33,123 nucleotides of DNA from Bacteroidota bacterium (GTDB taxonomy: Bacteria > Bacteroidota > Bacteroidia > Bacteroidales > VadinHA17). A program made the translations under genes and the position numbers. Where the stretch lies: contig JAAYDB010000045.1 of NCBI GenBank assembly GCA_012729475.1, forward strand, positions 1 through 33,123. The letters are read 5' to 3'. Positions 15,587 through 24,408 of this stretch are shown here, piece by piece. The notes beneath the pieces are model-generated. The model had not been told where the DNA came from and did not search any database. It was given only the letters and a program-made list of their open reading frames with translations. Every line of letters begins with the position of its first letter. The stretch's first letter is position 1.

Positions 15587-16278
15587 TCATTTGTCATGCC
15601 AGTCTGATTGTCAAGCATGGTAAGATAAATATTTTTGAATTCAATGTCTTTCCCTTCACTTTGCAGACAGATGTGACCTTCACTAAGGGAAGTGCCGGTT
15701 GCTTTATTCTGCAATACACCATTAACCGTAACATTGATAGTATTATCCCTGCATTCAATTTCCATTGTATTCCATTCACCTGTAGCTTTTTCTGATGATT
15801 CAGCCTGTTTGGGAACAACAATAGTTGATTTATCGGTACGTTCATTCATATCGGATCCGTTCATACAGATAAGATCTCCAGCACTTCCTGCTTTAAGCTG
15901 CGATTCATAGCACTGTGGCCATATAGTATCCGGCTGCTGTACATGAATGAAAACGCCGCTGTTGGTAGCTTCAACAGGATATCTCCACTCCAGATGGAGT
16001 TTGTAATCGGAGTATGAATCATTTGTACGCATATAACCAAAAGGGTTTCCGGTAATATGTATCACCCCGTCTTCAACATAGAAAACGCCGGCAGGGTCAA
16101 CAGAAGGATCCCTGAGGAAAAAGGACCAGTTACTCAGATCATTCCCGTTGAAGAGCTGTATCATTTCTGTTTCCTGTCCTTCACTCTGTTCATCTTTCCC
16201 ACTCTTTTGTGAATTAGACTGGCAGGCAGCAAGAATAAAAGCCACCATTATGCCAAGATAAATAGTTTTGATTTTCAT
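15583..16278 (-). CDS. DUF1080 (3-keto-disaccharide hydrolase-like) lipoprotein
   Basis: A 231-residue predicted lipoprotein: the signal peptide ends in the lipobox ILAAC with Cys at residue 19, followed by a short polar linker rich in Gln, Ser and Glu (20-38). The rest is one DUF1080 domain (PF06439, concanavalin-like jelly roll) with the typical opening IQLFNGNDLSNW, then EDGVIHITGNPFGYMRTN, YKLHLEWRYP, NSGVFIHV and the end WNTMEIECRDNTINVTVNGV...GHICLQSEGKDIEFKNIYL. Related proteins cleave 3-keto-glucosides or bind polysaccharide in the periplasm or at the outer membrane. It begins 48 bases after phoH and overlaps mtaB by four bases. Why a glycan lipoprotein is coupled to a tRNA-modifying enzyme is unclear. 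Enzymatic activity is not shown by the sequence. Confidence 0.87.
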   Translation of the reverse strand: MKIKTIYLGIMVAFILAACQSNSQKSGKDEQSEGQETEMIQLFNGNDLSNWSFFLRDPSVDPAGVFYVEDGVIHITGNPFGYMRTNDSYSDYKLHLEWRYPVEATNSGVFIHVQQPDTIWPQCYESQLKAGSAGDLICMNGSDMNERTDKSTIVVPKQAESSEKATGEWNTMEIECRDNTINVTVNGVLQNKATGTSLSEGHICLQSEGKDIEFKNIYLTMLDNQTGMTNE

Positions 16279-16326
16279 GGTTCTCAGGTTTTAAAGATAA
16301 AAACTCATTATTTTATTAAAAAAGTA

Positions 16327-17661
16327 TTAAAGAAGTTTGCTTGCCAACTCAGCAAGATAACTGCGTTCTCCCTTGACAAGGTTGACATGAGCAAAGATAT
16401 TCTGGTCTTTCATCTTGTCAGAAAGGTAACTCAGACCGTTTGATCCTGTATCAAGGTAAGGGGAATCTATCTGTTCGATATCACCGGTAAATACCATTTT
16501 TGTGTCTTCTCCCGCACGGGTAATAATGGTCTTTATTTCGTGGGGTGTCAGATTTTGTGCTTCATCAACTATAAAGAATATATTGGACAGACTGCGTCCT
16601 CTTATGTAAGCAAGGGGAGTGATCACCAGTTTTTCTTCCTTCATCATTTCATTAATCTTCATGAATTCCGGACTCTGATGACTAAATCTGTGTTTTATTA
16701 CAGTAAGGTTGTCATAGAGGGGCTGCATATAAGGATCCATCTTTTCTTTTACATCACCCGGCAGAAATCCCAGATCGCGATTTGCTAGAGGGACAATAGG
16801 CCGGGCCAGGAAAATCTGTTTGTATCTCTTTTGCTGAGCCAGGGCAGATGCAAGGGCAAGAAGTGTTTTGCCTGTTCCCGCTTTCCCTGTCAGACTGACA
16901 AGCTCGACAGAGGGATCAGACAATGCCTCAAGTGCGAAGGTCTGTTCGGCATTACGTGGATCAATACCAAAAGTGGTTTGTTTAATAACTCTTGTAAGAG
17001 ACTTATTGACAGGATTATAATGAGCTAGAACACTAGAGCCGTTGTTCTTGATAATAAAAAACTGGTGGCCCCTGAGATCTTCGCTGATATTGAATTCTTT
17101 CGAACTGATACCATCAGGAGCCTCATACAGCCTGTTAATGAGATCCTGATCAACATCGTCCATGACAGTTATACCTTTATAGAGATCACCTATGTTGGCA
17201 ACCTTGTCATTCTCGTAATCCTGTGCAGGAATACCCAGTGATTTAGCTTTCATGCGCAGGTTAATATCCTTTGTTATCAGTACAACAACCTTGTCTTTGT
17301 TTGAAGTACATACATAATCAGCGATAGCCAGAATCCTGTGGTCTGACGTTCGTTCAGGAAAGGACTGACTGACTTTCTCCGAAAAATCCTTGCCCGTTTC
17401 TATATGCAGATTCCCCAAATTATCTCCAAGCGGAATGTTGGCTGTGAGAAGCATATCACCCGATAACTTGTCCAGTTCCCTGGTGAATTCCCTTGCATGA
17501 AAATTTATCTCATCATTGCCTTTTTTAAACTTGTCGAGTTCCTCAAGAACAACTATCGGAATAATAACATCATTTTCTTCAAAATTGTAAATGCATTGGT
17601 AATCGTGAAGAAGAACATTCGTATCAAGTATGAAAATTTTTTTGTTATGTCTTTTTGTCAT
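16327..17661 (-). CDS. PIN-PhoH fusion ATPase/ribonuclease (YlaK-type)
   Basis: A 444-residue cytosolic protein joining an N-terminal PIN nuclease domain (about 8-140) to a PhoH-type ATPase domain (about 230-440). I use the ATG at 17661; the longer frame would need a TTG. PIN acidic residues are visible in ILDTNVLLHD, LEELDKFK and TSDHRILAIAD, followed by LITKDINLR. The Walker A motif GKAGTGKT lies at 259-266, and Walker B is in IFFIVDEAQNLTPHE, with TGDIEQID after it. PhoH2-type proteins from actinobacteria act as sequence-specific RNA helicase/RNases, often with an antitoxin; here no antitoxin gene is seen, and this architecture is a conserved housekeeping form in Bacteroidota. It leads the minus-strand block. 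Confidence 0.93.
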   Translation of the reverse strand: MTKRHNKKIFILDTNVLLHDYQCIYNFEENDVIIPIVVLEELDKFKKGNDEINFHAREFTRELDKLSGDMLLTANIPLGDNLGNLHIETGKDFSEKVSQSFPERTSDHRILAIADYVCTSNKDKVVVLITKDINLRMKAKSLGIPAQDYENDKVANIGDLYKGITVMDDVDQDLINRLYEAPDGISSKEFNISEDLRGHQFFIIKNNGSSVLAHYNPVNKSLTRVIKQTTFGIDPRNAEQTFALEALSDPSVELVSLTGKAGTGKTLLALASALAQQKRYKQIFLARPIVPLANRDLGFLPGDVKEKMDPYMQPLYDNLTVIKHRFSHQSPEFMKINEMMKEEKLVITPLAYIRGRSLSNIFFIVDEAQNLTPHEIKTIITRAGEDTKMVFTGDIEQIDSPYLDTGSNGLSYLSDKMKDQNIFAHVNLVKGERSYLAELASKLL

Positions 17662-17746
17662 GTTTAAATATTTGTAATACAAGTTATTATAACAAGAAAA
17701 GGACCTGTTGCCCTGTCGTAAAAATAACCAAAAAAATGAGGATTTA

Positions 17747-17777
17747 TTGAAAACACATCCTAAAGATTGTTATTTTG
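17747..17777 (+). promoter_or_regulatory. Putative promoter of the nitroreductase gene
   Basis: A TTG at 17747-17749 and TATTTTG at 17771-17777 are 21 bases apart, resembling the Bacteroidota -33/-7 pair with one base missing in the -7 box. Start of transcription would be near 17784, 13 bases before the ATG at 17797. It lies in the divergent gap with the phoH-like gene. Confidence 0.35.
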
Positions 17778-17796
17778 CACAAAAAACATTGTTGTT

Positions 17797-18309
17797 ATGG
17801 AGCTTTATGAAGGACTAATCTCACGCAGGAGTATAAGATATTATACCGGAGAAAAGATAGATGAAGAAATTATCACTAAAATTATCAGAGCGGGAATGTA
17901 TGCTCCTTCTGCACGTAACAGACGTCCCTGGCATTTTGTGATTATTGACGACAGAGATATTATCGGAAAGATCATGGAGATACATCCTTCAGCCACTATG
18001 CTCTCAAAGGCCAGTCATGCTATTGCAGTCTGTGGCGATGAAAAACTGGAGAATGGACCGGGTTATTATAAACTGGACTGTTCAGCTGCCACACAAAATA
18101 TTCTTCTTGCTGCCCATTCTATGCGATTGGGTGCTGTGTGGCTGGGCATTGAACCAAGAGAAGCAAGAATGAAAGCGGTTGATTCACTGCTCGGACTTCC
18201 TGAGCACATCCATACATTATCTGTCGTTTCAATTGGCATCCCAGATAATATGCCTGTTACGACCCCTGACAGATTCGAACCTGAAAAAATAAAAAGAAAC
18301 AAGTGGTGA
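17797..18309 (+). CDS. Nitroreductase family protein
   Basis: A 170-residue FMN-dependent oxidoreductase of the nitroreductase superfamily, probably cytosolic and NAD(P)H-linked. The ATG at 17797 is chosen because the protein then starts directly with the family pattern MELYEGLISRRSIRYY; the longer frame uses a TTG inside the likely promoter. Conserved FMN-binding features are SRRSIRYYTG (9-18), APSARNRRPWHFVII (about 37-51) and the central helix region DCSAATQNILLAAHSMRLGAVWLG. The C-terminal half VVSIGIPDNMP and a final short basic tail are usual. Physiological substrate is unknown; these enzymes reduce quinones, nitroaromatics or flavins. It is followed after 87 bases by folC and could share its transcript. 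Confidence 0.9.
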   Translation: MELYEGLISRRSIRYYTGEKIDEEIITKIIRAGMYAPSARNRRPWHFVIIDDRDIIGKIMEIHPSATMLSKASHAIAVCGDEKLENGPGYYKLDCSAATQNILLAAHSMRLGAVWLGIEPREARMKAVDSLLGLPEHIHTLSVVSIGIPDNMPVTTPDRFEPEKIKRNKW

Positions 18310-18396
18310 ACAAATATTACTTTTTAACATTGTTCTGCAGGATAGTCAGATAATCAAAATGACAACAGTAATGGAACACATGATCCCCGATATCTT

Positions 18397-19686
18397 ATGA
18401 ACTACGATCAGACACTTGATTACCTGTATTCTCTTTTGCCAGCCTATCACAGGATCGGGAAAGCTGCTTACAAGGATAATCTTGATAATACTCTTGCTCT
18501 TGATGCATATTTCGGTCATCCTCACAATAATTATAAAACCATTCATATTGCCGGTACTAACGGAAAAGGTTCTGTTGCACACATGCTGGCCTCAGTTTTA
18601 CAGGAGGCAGGTTTACGTACCGGATTATATACTTCTCCCCATCTCAGGGATTTCAGAGAGCGAATAAGGGTTAACGGAGAGATGATCCCGGAAGATGAGG
18701 TGATTGGGTTTGTAGAAAAACACAGAGATATAATTAATAAAACAAGCCCTTCTTTTTTTGAACTTACCGTGGCAATGGCTTTTTACTACTTTGACCAGGC
18801 TAATGTAGATATTGCGGTTATTGAGACCGGACTGGGAGGACGGCTCGATTCGACAAACATAATAATACCTGTCCTTTCAGTGATAACAAATGTTGGACAC
18901 GATCATATGGACCTGCTGGGAGATACTCTGGAAAAGGTTGCCTCAGAGAAAGCCGGCATAATAAAACAAAATATACCCGTGATTATTGGGGAATCGCAGA
19001 AAGAAACAGATCATATTTTCAGACAAAAAGCCGAGGAAAAAGGTTCTCCGGTCTTTTGTGCCAACAAGTATTATGAATGTACTTTCACCGATAAGGAGAT
19101 GAACGGCAAACTCCGGGAATTCAGGATTAAAAATATGAAAGAAGGGACTGTTTTTAAAGGTGTGACACCTCTTGGAGGGGATTATCAGTGTTCAAATATC
19201 GGGACATTGTTTATGATCTGTGATCATTTGAAAGGTGTTTATAACTTTGATACGGATATAATTCTGAGAGGTATAAGCGGGGTTGTTAAAAATACGGGAT
19301 TAAAAGGCCGGTGGCAGATACTGGGTAACAAACCCCTCATAATATGTGATACCGGACATAATATGGAAGGATTTCAGTATACAATGAAACAGTTAGTAAA
19401 GCTGCCTGCAGAAAGAATTCATATTGTTATCGGATTTGTTGCAGATAAGGATTTGTCAATGATACTTCCTCTTTTTCCCAAAAAAGCCAGCTACTATTTT
19501 ACCCGTGCATCAGTACCCCGTGCCCTTGATGAGAAAATACTTAAGTCAATAGCTGCAGATTACGGTCTGTTGGGTAACTCTTTTGACAACGTTGCCGAAG
19601 CCCTTGATAGTGCTGTTGTGAATGCAGGGGGAAAAGATGTTATTTTTATTGGGGGAAGTACATTTGTTGTTGCAGATATTACTTAA
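18397..19686 (+). CDS. folC: Folylpolyglutamate / dihydrofolate synthase
   Basis: FolC is a cytosolic Mur-ligase-fold enzyme that attaches glutamate to dihydropteroate and extends folate polyglutamates. The 429-residue protein has the P-loop HIAGTNGKGSVAHML (50-64), the typical YTSPHLRDFRERIRVNGEMI block, FELTVAMAFYYF, VIETGLGGRLDSTN, TNVGHDHMDLLGDTLEKVASEKAGI and, in the C-terminal domain, GLKGRWQI, DTGHNMEGF and VIGFVADKDL. The presence of both DFRERI and GRLDSTN segments is normal for the bifunctional enzyme. The ATG overlaps the stop of a 13-codon upstream reading frame by four bases. Its end FIGGSTFVVADI is the usual C-terminus. Confidence 0.95.
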   Translation: MNYDQTLDYLYSLLPAYHRIGKAAYKDNLDNTLALDAYFGHPHNNYKTIHIAGTNGKGSVAHMLASVLQEAGLRTGLYTSPHLRDFRERIRVNGEMIPEDEVIGFVEKHRDIINKTSPSFFELTVAMAFYYFDQANVDIAVIETGLGGRLDSTNIIIPVLSVITNVGHDHMDLLGDTLEKVASEKAGIIKQNIPVIIGESQKETDHIFRQKAEEKGSPVFCANKYYECTFTDKEMNGKLREFRIKNMKEGTVFKGVTPLGGDYQCSNIGTLFMICDHLKGVYNFDTDIILRGISGVVKNTGLKGRWQILGNKPLIICDTGHNMEGFQYTMKQLVKLPAERIHIVIGFVADKDLSMILPLFPKKASYYFTRASVPRALDEKILKSIAADYGLLGNSFDNVAEALDSAVVNAGGKDVIFIGGSTFVVADIT

Positions 19687-19816
19687 TTGAAGTACATTTA
19701 ATTTATCAACCCTGTGTTTTTTTTGCAATACATGACCTGATAAAAAAACTACTTATATTCACTCTCTTTTGTGTATTGAAAGATAAATTGTCGGTTATAA
19801 CCAGAATTATCAGACG

Positions 19817-21628
19817 ATGAAAAGAAAAATAATTATTGCCGTTGCTGTTCTGTTTCTTGTTATGCAACCTACTGAAGCACAGAAAAAAATTGTATTGCTT
19901 CATACGAATGATCTTCATTCCAGACTTACCGGGTATGCTCCGGAATCTCAATACACTCCGCTTACCACTGGTGATGACGCTACAGTCGGCGGTTTTGCCC
20001 GTATTGCTACCATCATAAGAGAGGTAAAAGAAGCTGCAGCAAAAGAAAATATCCTTCCCCTGGTTGTAGATGCCGGTGATTTCCTTATGGGAACACTTTT
20101 TCAGGGACTTGAAGCAAACACGGGATTTCAGCTCAGACTGATGAAAACGATGGGCTTTGATGTCATCTGTATTGGTAATCATGAATTTGATTACGGACCG
20201 GCAAAATTGTCAGAGATAATAGAAAATTCGAAGAAAGGGGGAGAAATTCCGGACATTCTTTTGAGCAATGCTGTCTTCGATAAAAATGACATTGCTGATG
20301 ATGAACTGGAAAAGCTGTTTATTAAGGGAGATATCAGGCCTAAGCAAATAATTGAGAGAGAAGGTATCCGCATCGGATTTTTTTCTTTATTGGGGAAGGT
20401 TGCAGATGATAATGCAGCTTTTGCCGTTCCTGTTACTTTTAAAAATCAGATCAGAGTAGCCCGAAAAATGGTAAAAGAACTTAAGAAAGATGATTGTGAT
20501 TTAATAATATGCCTTTCTCATTCAGGTGTCACTCCCGGTAAAAATGGTATTATTGGAGGTGAAGATGTTAAACTGGCAAAAAAGGTAAAGGGTATTGATA
20601 TCATTGTAAGCGGACATACACACACAAAGCTTGAAAAACCTGTAATAATCAATAATACTGCAATAATCCAGACCGGAGAATACGGTCGTTTTGTTGGGAA
20701 ACTTAACCTTACCTCCGACAACGGCAAAATCTCTTTTGATAATTATTCACTCATCCCTGTTGATGACAAGATACCCGGTGACACCCTGGTCAATGAGATG
20801 ATAGAGAAACAGAAAGAGCTTATTAATGAATTAATACTCAGGCCAAACGGCATGGATTATGAAAGGAAAGTAGTGGAATCTGATTTTGTTCTGGAATGTA
20901 ATGAACAGGGAGATTTTGAAAACAGTAATCTCGGTCCCCTGGTAGCTGACGCTATTCATTCATATATCAATAATCATTCTGCTGAGGGAACAGATATCAG
21001 TATGGTAGCAACAGGTGTGATACGCGACAGGATAGTGCCGGGCATGCAATCTGCTCCGGATATCTTCAGGATAATGTCCATGGGATCAGGGAATGACAAT
21101 ATTCCGGGTTATCCCCTTGCAAGACTGTATGTTACCGGTAAGGAACTGAAAAGAATTCTGGAGATATTGCAGGTAGCCTACAGGAATACACCTGCCAATT
21201 ACTGCTTCTACTCTGGTGTACGTGTTGAGTATGATCCGGCAAAAGGAATGCTGAGAAAGATAAAAAAAATAGAGATCATCAATTCTGAAGGAGGAAAAAC
21301 CCGGGTCAGTTTTTCCCGGAAAGATGATACTCTTTATTCGATAACAGCAAATTCCTATATGCTGGAGTTTATAGGGATAATAAAAAAAATGAGTTTCGGA
21401 CTGATCAATGTTGTTCCAAAGGATATTGAAGGCCATCCCATAATTGATATGTCAAAGGCAATAATAGATATTGACGGGGAAAAAGAAGGTGTTCAGGAAG
21501 GTAAAGAGTGGCTTGCTCTTATGGAATATATGTCGGCGATGAAGGATACAAACGGTAATGGTATTCCTGACATAGATGATAGGTATAGCACTTCAATCAA
21601 AAGTTTTATACCGGTAAAACAAAAATAG
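19817..21628 (+). CDS. Secreted 5'-nucleotidase / UshA-like metallophosphoesterase
   Basis: An exported phosphohydrolase that probably releases phosphate from nucleotides or related esters in the periplasm or outside the cell. A signal peptide covers about 1-21 (cleavage TEA/QKK). The N-terminal calcineurin-like domain has the full metal set: HTNDLH (29-34), DAGDF (85-89), GNHEFDYG (120-127), LSHSG and SGHTHT. The C-terminal 5'-nucleotidase domain (about 350-540) has the usual NSNLGPLVADAI-like block, here EQGDFENSNLGPLVADAIHSY, and the closing aromatic segment ANSYMLEF. Unusually, residues 577-588 form a Ca2+-loop-like DTNGNGIPDIDD just before the C-terminus. Length 603 residues. It follows folC by 130 bases and converges on the M28 peptidase gene. 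Confidence 0.9.
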   Translation: MKRKIIIAVAVLFLVMQPTEAQKKIVLLHTNDLHSRLTGYAPESQYTPLTTGDDATVGGFARIATIIREVKEAAAKENILPLVVDAGDFLMGTLFQGLEANTGFQLRLMKTMGFDVICIGNHEFDYGPAKLSEIIENSKKGGEIPDILLSNAVFDKNDIADDELEKLFIKGDIRPKQIIEREGIRIGFFSLLGKVADDNAAFAVPVTFKNQIRVARKMVKELKKDDCDLIICLSHSGVTPGKNGIIGGEDVKLAKKVKGIDIIVSGHTHTKLEKPVIINNTAIIQTGEYGRFVGKLNLTSDNGKISFDNYSLIPVDDKIPGDTLVNEMIEKQKELINELILRPNGMDYERKVVESDFVLECNEQGDFENSNLGPLVADAIHSYINNHSAEGTDISMVATGVIRDRIVPGMQSAPDIFRIMSMGSGNDNIPGYPLARLYVTGKELKRILEILQVAYRNTPANYCFYSGVRVEYDPAKGMLRKIKKIEIINSEGGKTRVSFSRKDDTLYSITANSYMLEFIGIIKKMSFGLINVVPKDIEGHPIIDMSKAIIDIDGEKEGVQEGKEWLALMEYMSAMKDTNGNGIPDIDDRYSTSIKSFIPVKQK

Positions 21629-21657
21629 GCTTTGTCTGTATTTTTTAAGGGTTCCTT

Positions 21658-23289
21658 TTACCAGCTGCTAAAGGGATTATCTACAACAATACGCTTCTTC
21701 TTATTGGCCACTTCATAACCAATCTGAAACATTGTTTCTGCAATGAGTTCCATCTTTTCAAAATTAATTTTTTCCACTACATCCTCCGGACTGTGATAGT
21801 CGGTATGCAGTCCGGTAAAAAAGAAAAGAACGGGTATGTCTTTAACAACAAAATTATAATGGTCACTGCGACTGAAGAGTTGCAGTGGATGGTTTCTTCC
21901 GCTCAGGCTGAAGTTAAAATCCAGGACTGACTGTTGATCCACAGCCTCTGCAATTGTTGTGAGTTCCTTACTTTGATTATCTGAAATGACAAACACTTCT
22001 TTCGGACCTGTCATGGGATTATCAGCAGTGGTATCAGCTGGTCCCTTAACTCTCCCTATCATATCGGCATTCAGGTTGACAAGAGTATTCTCAAGAGGGA
22101 CAAGGGGGTTGTTGACATAATATCTTGAGCCTAAGAGGCCTATCTCTTCACCGGAGACCCAGAGGAAGAGTACTGACCTCAGAGGTTTTTTCTTAAGATT
22201 CTGAAATGCTTCGGCTATGGACAGAAGGCCGGCACATCCTGAAGCGTTGTCATCAGCTCCTGTATTTACTCCCTGGCTGGAGATACCTATATGATCAATA
22301 TGAGCAGAATAAACAATATATTCATTTTTCAGTACAGGATCACTGCCCTCAATGTAAGCTGCAACATTATTCAAATGCATATCTTCAGTTTTGACCACCT
22401 CGGTGATCTTTACCTTTTTGTCAGGTATTTCAATCGAAAAAGGTTTTCCTGTTTCGTCTATCTTACTCTGCAGACCTGAAAGGTTATAACTACTTTCCCT
22501 TAGCAATTCTTCAGCAACATCCCTGTGTACAATCATTATCTTTGGCATATTGGGCATTTGCATTATACGGGGCTTCTGACCCTTAAGGCTGATAGCTGAA
22601 TTGAGCTCTCCTGAGATGCCGGGAAACTGTTCTTCCAGAGAAGAGTATCCGGATTTGGGATCGGCTACTATAAGGACAGCTTTTGCACGGGTAAAAAGTA
22701 AAGGAGTGAGCTTAACCTGGAGACTTTGGAAAGATGACCAGTCAACACCTTCTACCATATAACCGTCTCCGTCTGCCGCCGGAGGACAACCCATCATCAC
22801 AAGTACTATCTTATCTTCTGTTACTATATTTTCAAAATCGTCGTATCCATACCTGTCCTGTTTAAGACCATAGCCGGCAAAGACAATCTCTCCCTCAACG
22901 GTAAAATCAGAAGGACCTGTAGGGACAATCTGAAAAATTGGTTTTCTGAAGATGACTGTGTCTTTATTTTTGCCGAACACCTCAATAGTGCTTTCTTCAG
23001 GATCAACAGAATACCGGGTTATTGAATATGGCTGAAGATAGTTTTTCCCACTGACCGGAGGAATACCCATTATTTCCAACTGCGAAATGATATATTGCTG
23101 AGCAATGTCAAGTCCGGGCTCACTGTTCTTTCTCCCCTGCAAAAGAGGAGAGGAAAGAAAGGTGACATAACTCTTCAGATCAGTTGCCGTAATGACATCT
23201 TTCCATGAAATGACATCCTGAGATCTGACTGGGAAAGAGAATAAAACTGATAATAACAGTATAATAAGACAGCGGGGAATCGATTTCAT
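21658..23289 (-). CDS. Secreted M28-family zinc aminopeptidase
   Basis: A 543-residue exported peptidase with a signal peptide (about 1-23, cleavage near VRS/QDV). A protease-associated (PA) type insertion is suggested at about 130-300. The M28 catalytic domain (about 305-530) shows the two-zinc site in order: H330 in YSAHIDHIG, D346 in TGADDNASG, the E381-E382 pair in SGEEIGLLGS, D409 in NADMIG, and H499 in HTDYHSPEDV. All ligands and the catalytic Glu are present, so it is probably active in removing N-terminal residues from peptides in the periplasm or outside the cell. It has no T9SS-type tail, ending in NPFSSW. It is convergent with the nucleotidase (29 bases) and divergent from the terC-like gene. 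Confidence 0.92.
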   Translation of the reverse strand: MKSIPRCLIILLLSVLFSFPVRSQDVISWKDVITATDLKSYVTFLSSPLLQGRKNSEPGLDIAQQYIISQLEIMGIPPVSGKNYLQPYSITRYSVDPEESTIEVFGKNKDTVIFRKPIFQIVPTGPSDFTVEGEIVFAGYGLKQDRYGYDDFENIVTEDKIVLVMMGCPPAADGDGYMVEGVDWSSFQSLQVKLTPLLFTRAKAVLIVADPKSGYSSLEEQFPGISGELNSAISLKGQKPRIMQMPNMPKIMIVHRDVAEELLRESSYNLSGLQSKIDETGKPFSIEIPDKKVKITEVVKTEDMHLNNVAAYIEGSDPVLKNEYIVYSAHIDHIGISSQGVNTGADDNASGCAGLLSIAEAFQNLKKKPLRSVLFLWVSGEEIGLLGSRYYVNNPLVPLENTLVNLNADMIGRVKGPADTTADNPMTGPKEVFVISDNQSKELTTIAEAVDQQSVLDFNFSLSGRNHPLQLFSRSDHYNFVVKDIPVLFFFTGLHTDYHSPEDVVEKINFEKMELIAETMFQIGYEVANKKKRIVVDNPFSSW

Positions 23290-23408
23290 CTTAAAGGATT
23301 TTTTGAAGCATAAAGGTAAAAAAGTTTCAGGAACAAATCCCTGTGGGTTTTTCTCATAATAATTGCAGCAAGCTGAAGATTTCCTGCTACGGGCAGAAAT
23401 ATTTTATT

Positions 23409-23416
23409 TAAGTTTG
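23409..23416 (+). promoter_or_regulatory. Putative -7 element of the terC-family gene
   Basis: TAAGTTTG matches the consensus TAnnTTTG exactly, with its last base 17 bases before the ATG at 23434. No good -33 TTG is found at the right distance. Confidence 0.42.
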
Positions 23417-23433
23417 CAGACTTATTTAAATTA

Positions 23434-24348
23434 ATGGAAGTTAGTATTTATTTCTGGATCGGGTTTCATATTCTCATCTTCATTATGCTGGGGCTTGATC
23501 TTGGAATATTCAGCAGGGAAGCCCACAAAGTTCCTGTAAAAGAAGCTTTGATATGGTTCGCTGTTTGGATTATCATGGCTTTGCTCTTCAACCTTTTCGT
23601 TTTATATGAATTCGGGAAAACGAAAGCACTTGAATATTTTACAAGCTATATTGTTGAGAAATCACTCAGTGTTGACAATATATTCGTCTTTATATTAATC
23701 TTTACCTATTTTGCTGTCCCGGAAAAATACCAGCATAAAATACTTTTCTGGGGAGTTCTGGGAGCCCTGGTAATGAGAGGAATATTTATTTTCGCCGGAG
23801 TAGCCCTGATTAACAGGTTTCACTGGATTGTAATTATCTTTGGGGGATTTCTTTTAGTAACGGGGATTAAGATGTTGTTTGAGAGCGATATACATATGGA
23901 TCCTTCAAAAAACCCCGTTGTGAAATTTGCCCGACGTTTTCTTCCGGTGACTGACGAAGCTCATCATGGGAAATTTTTTGTCAGAATAAATCATAAATTA
24001 TATGCCACACCTTTTTTTCTGGTATTACTAATTATTGAATCATCCGATTTGTTGTTTGCCGTTGACAGTATCCCTGCCGTTCTGGCAATAAGCCAGGACA
24101 GGTTTATCGTTTATACTTCAAATATCTTTGCCATTCTCGGTCTGCGCTCCCTGTATTTTGCCGTATCTGGTATAATGGGTTATTTCAGATATCTAAAAAT
24201 AGGTCTTGCTATTATTTTAGCTTATGTGGGGGTTAAGATGATCGTTTCATTTTTCCATTTTGAAATACCTGTATCATTATCATTAACGATCATAGGTTCA
24301 ATCCTTTTGATATCTATACTGGCTTCAGTGATAGTAAAAAAGAAATAA
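23434..24348 (+). CDS. TerC family integral membrane protein (Alx-like)
   Basis: A 304-residue inner-membrane protein with about nine hydrophobic segments. TerC/Alx family members take part in manganese export, alkaline response or tellurite resistance, and recent work links them to metal loading of exported proteins. Family signatures are LDLGIFSREAHKVP at the start, EYFTSYIVEKSLSVDNIFVF (first acidic metal-binding half), and LLIIESSDLLFAVDSIPAVLAIS (second half), with the linker ARRFLPVTDEAHHGKFF between them. Both acidic motifs are intact. ATG at 23434 follows a -7-like TAAGTTTG. I looked for a manganese riboswitch (yybP-ykoY type) in the 144-base leader region and did not recognise one. 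Confidence 0.92.
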   Translation: MEVSIYFWIGFHILIFIMLGLDLGIFSREAHKVPVKEALIWFAVWIIMALLFNLFVLYEFGKTKALEYFTSYIVEKSLSVDNIFVFILIFTYFAVPEKYQHKILFWGVLGALVMRGIFIFAGVALINRFHWIVIIFGGFLLVTGIKMLFESDIHMDPSKNPVVKFARRFLPVTDEAHHGKFFVRINHKLYATPFFLVLLIIESSDLLFAVDSIPAVLAISQDRFIVYTSNIFAILGLRSLYFAVSGIMGYFRYLKIGLAIILAYVGVKMIVSFFHFEIPVSLSLTIIGSILLISILASVIVKKK

Positions 24349-24394
24349 TTCTCCTTTTGCAGCTTTAACAGATAAATAATATTCAGGAAAGTAT

Positions 24395-24402
24395 TAATTT
24401 TG
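24395..24402 (+). promoter_or_regulatory. Putative -7 element at the histidine kinase start
   Basis: TAATTTTG fits TAnnTTTG exactly. Its last base is only six bases before the TTG start codon at 24409, so transcription from it would give a leaderless or nearly leaderless message. No -33 TTG is present 19-21 bases upstream; the nearest TTTTG is at 24355-24359, too far away. Confidence 0.4.
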
Positions 24403-24408
24403 TGCTAA

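Noticed and set aside
16327-17661. PIN-PhoH protein as a toxin of a toxin-antitoxin pair
   Set aside because: No small antitoxin gene precedes it, and this fused architecture is common as a housekeeping gene in Bacteroidota.
23290-23433. Manganese (yybP-ykoY) riboswitch upstream of the terC-family gene
   Set aside because: I could not find the conserved internal-loop sequences or a paired helix; only a promoter-like octamer is supported.
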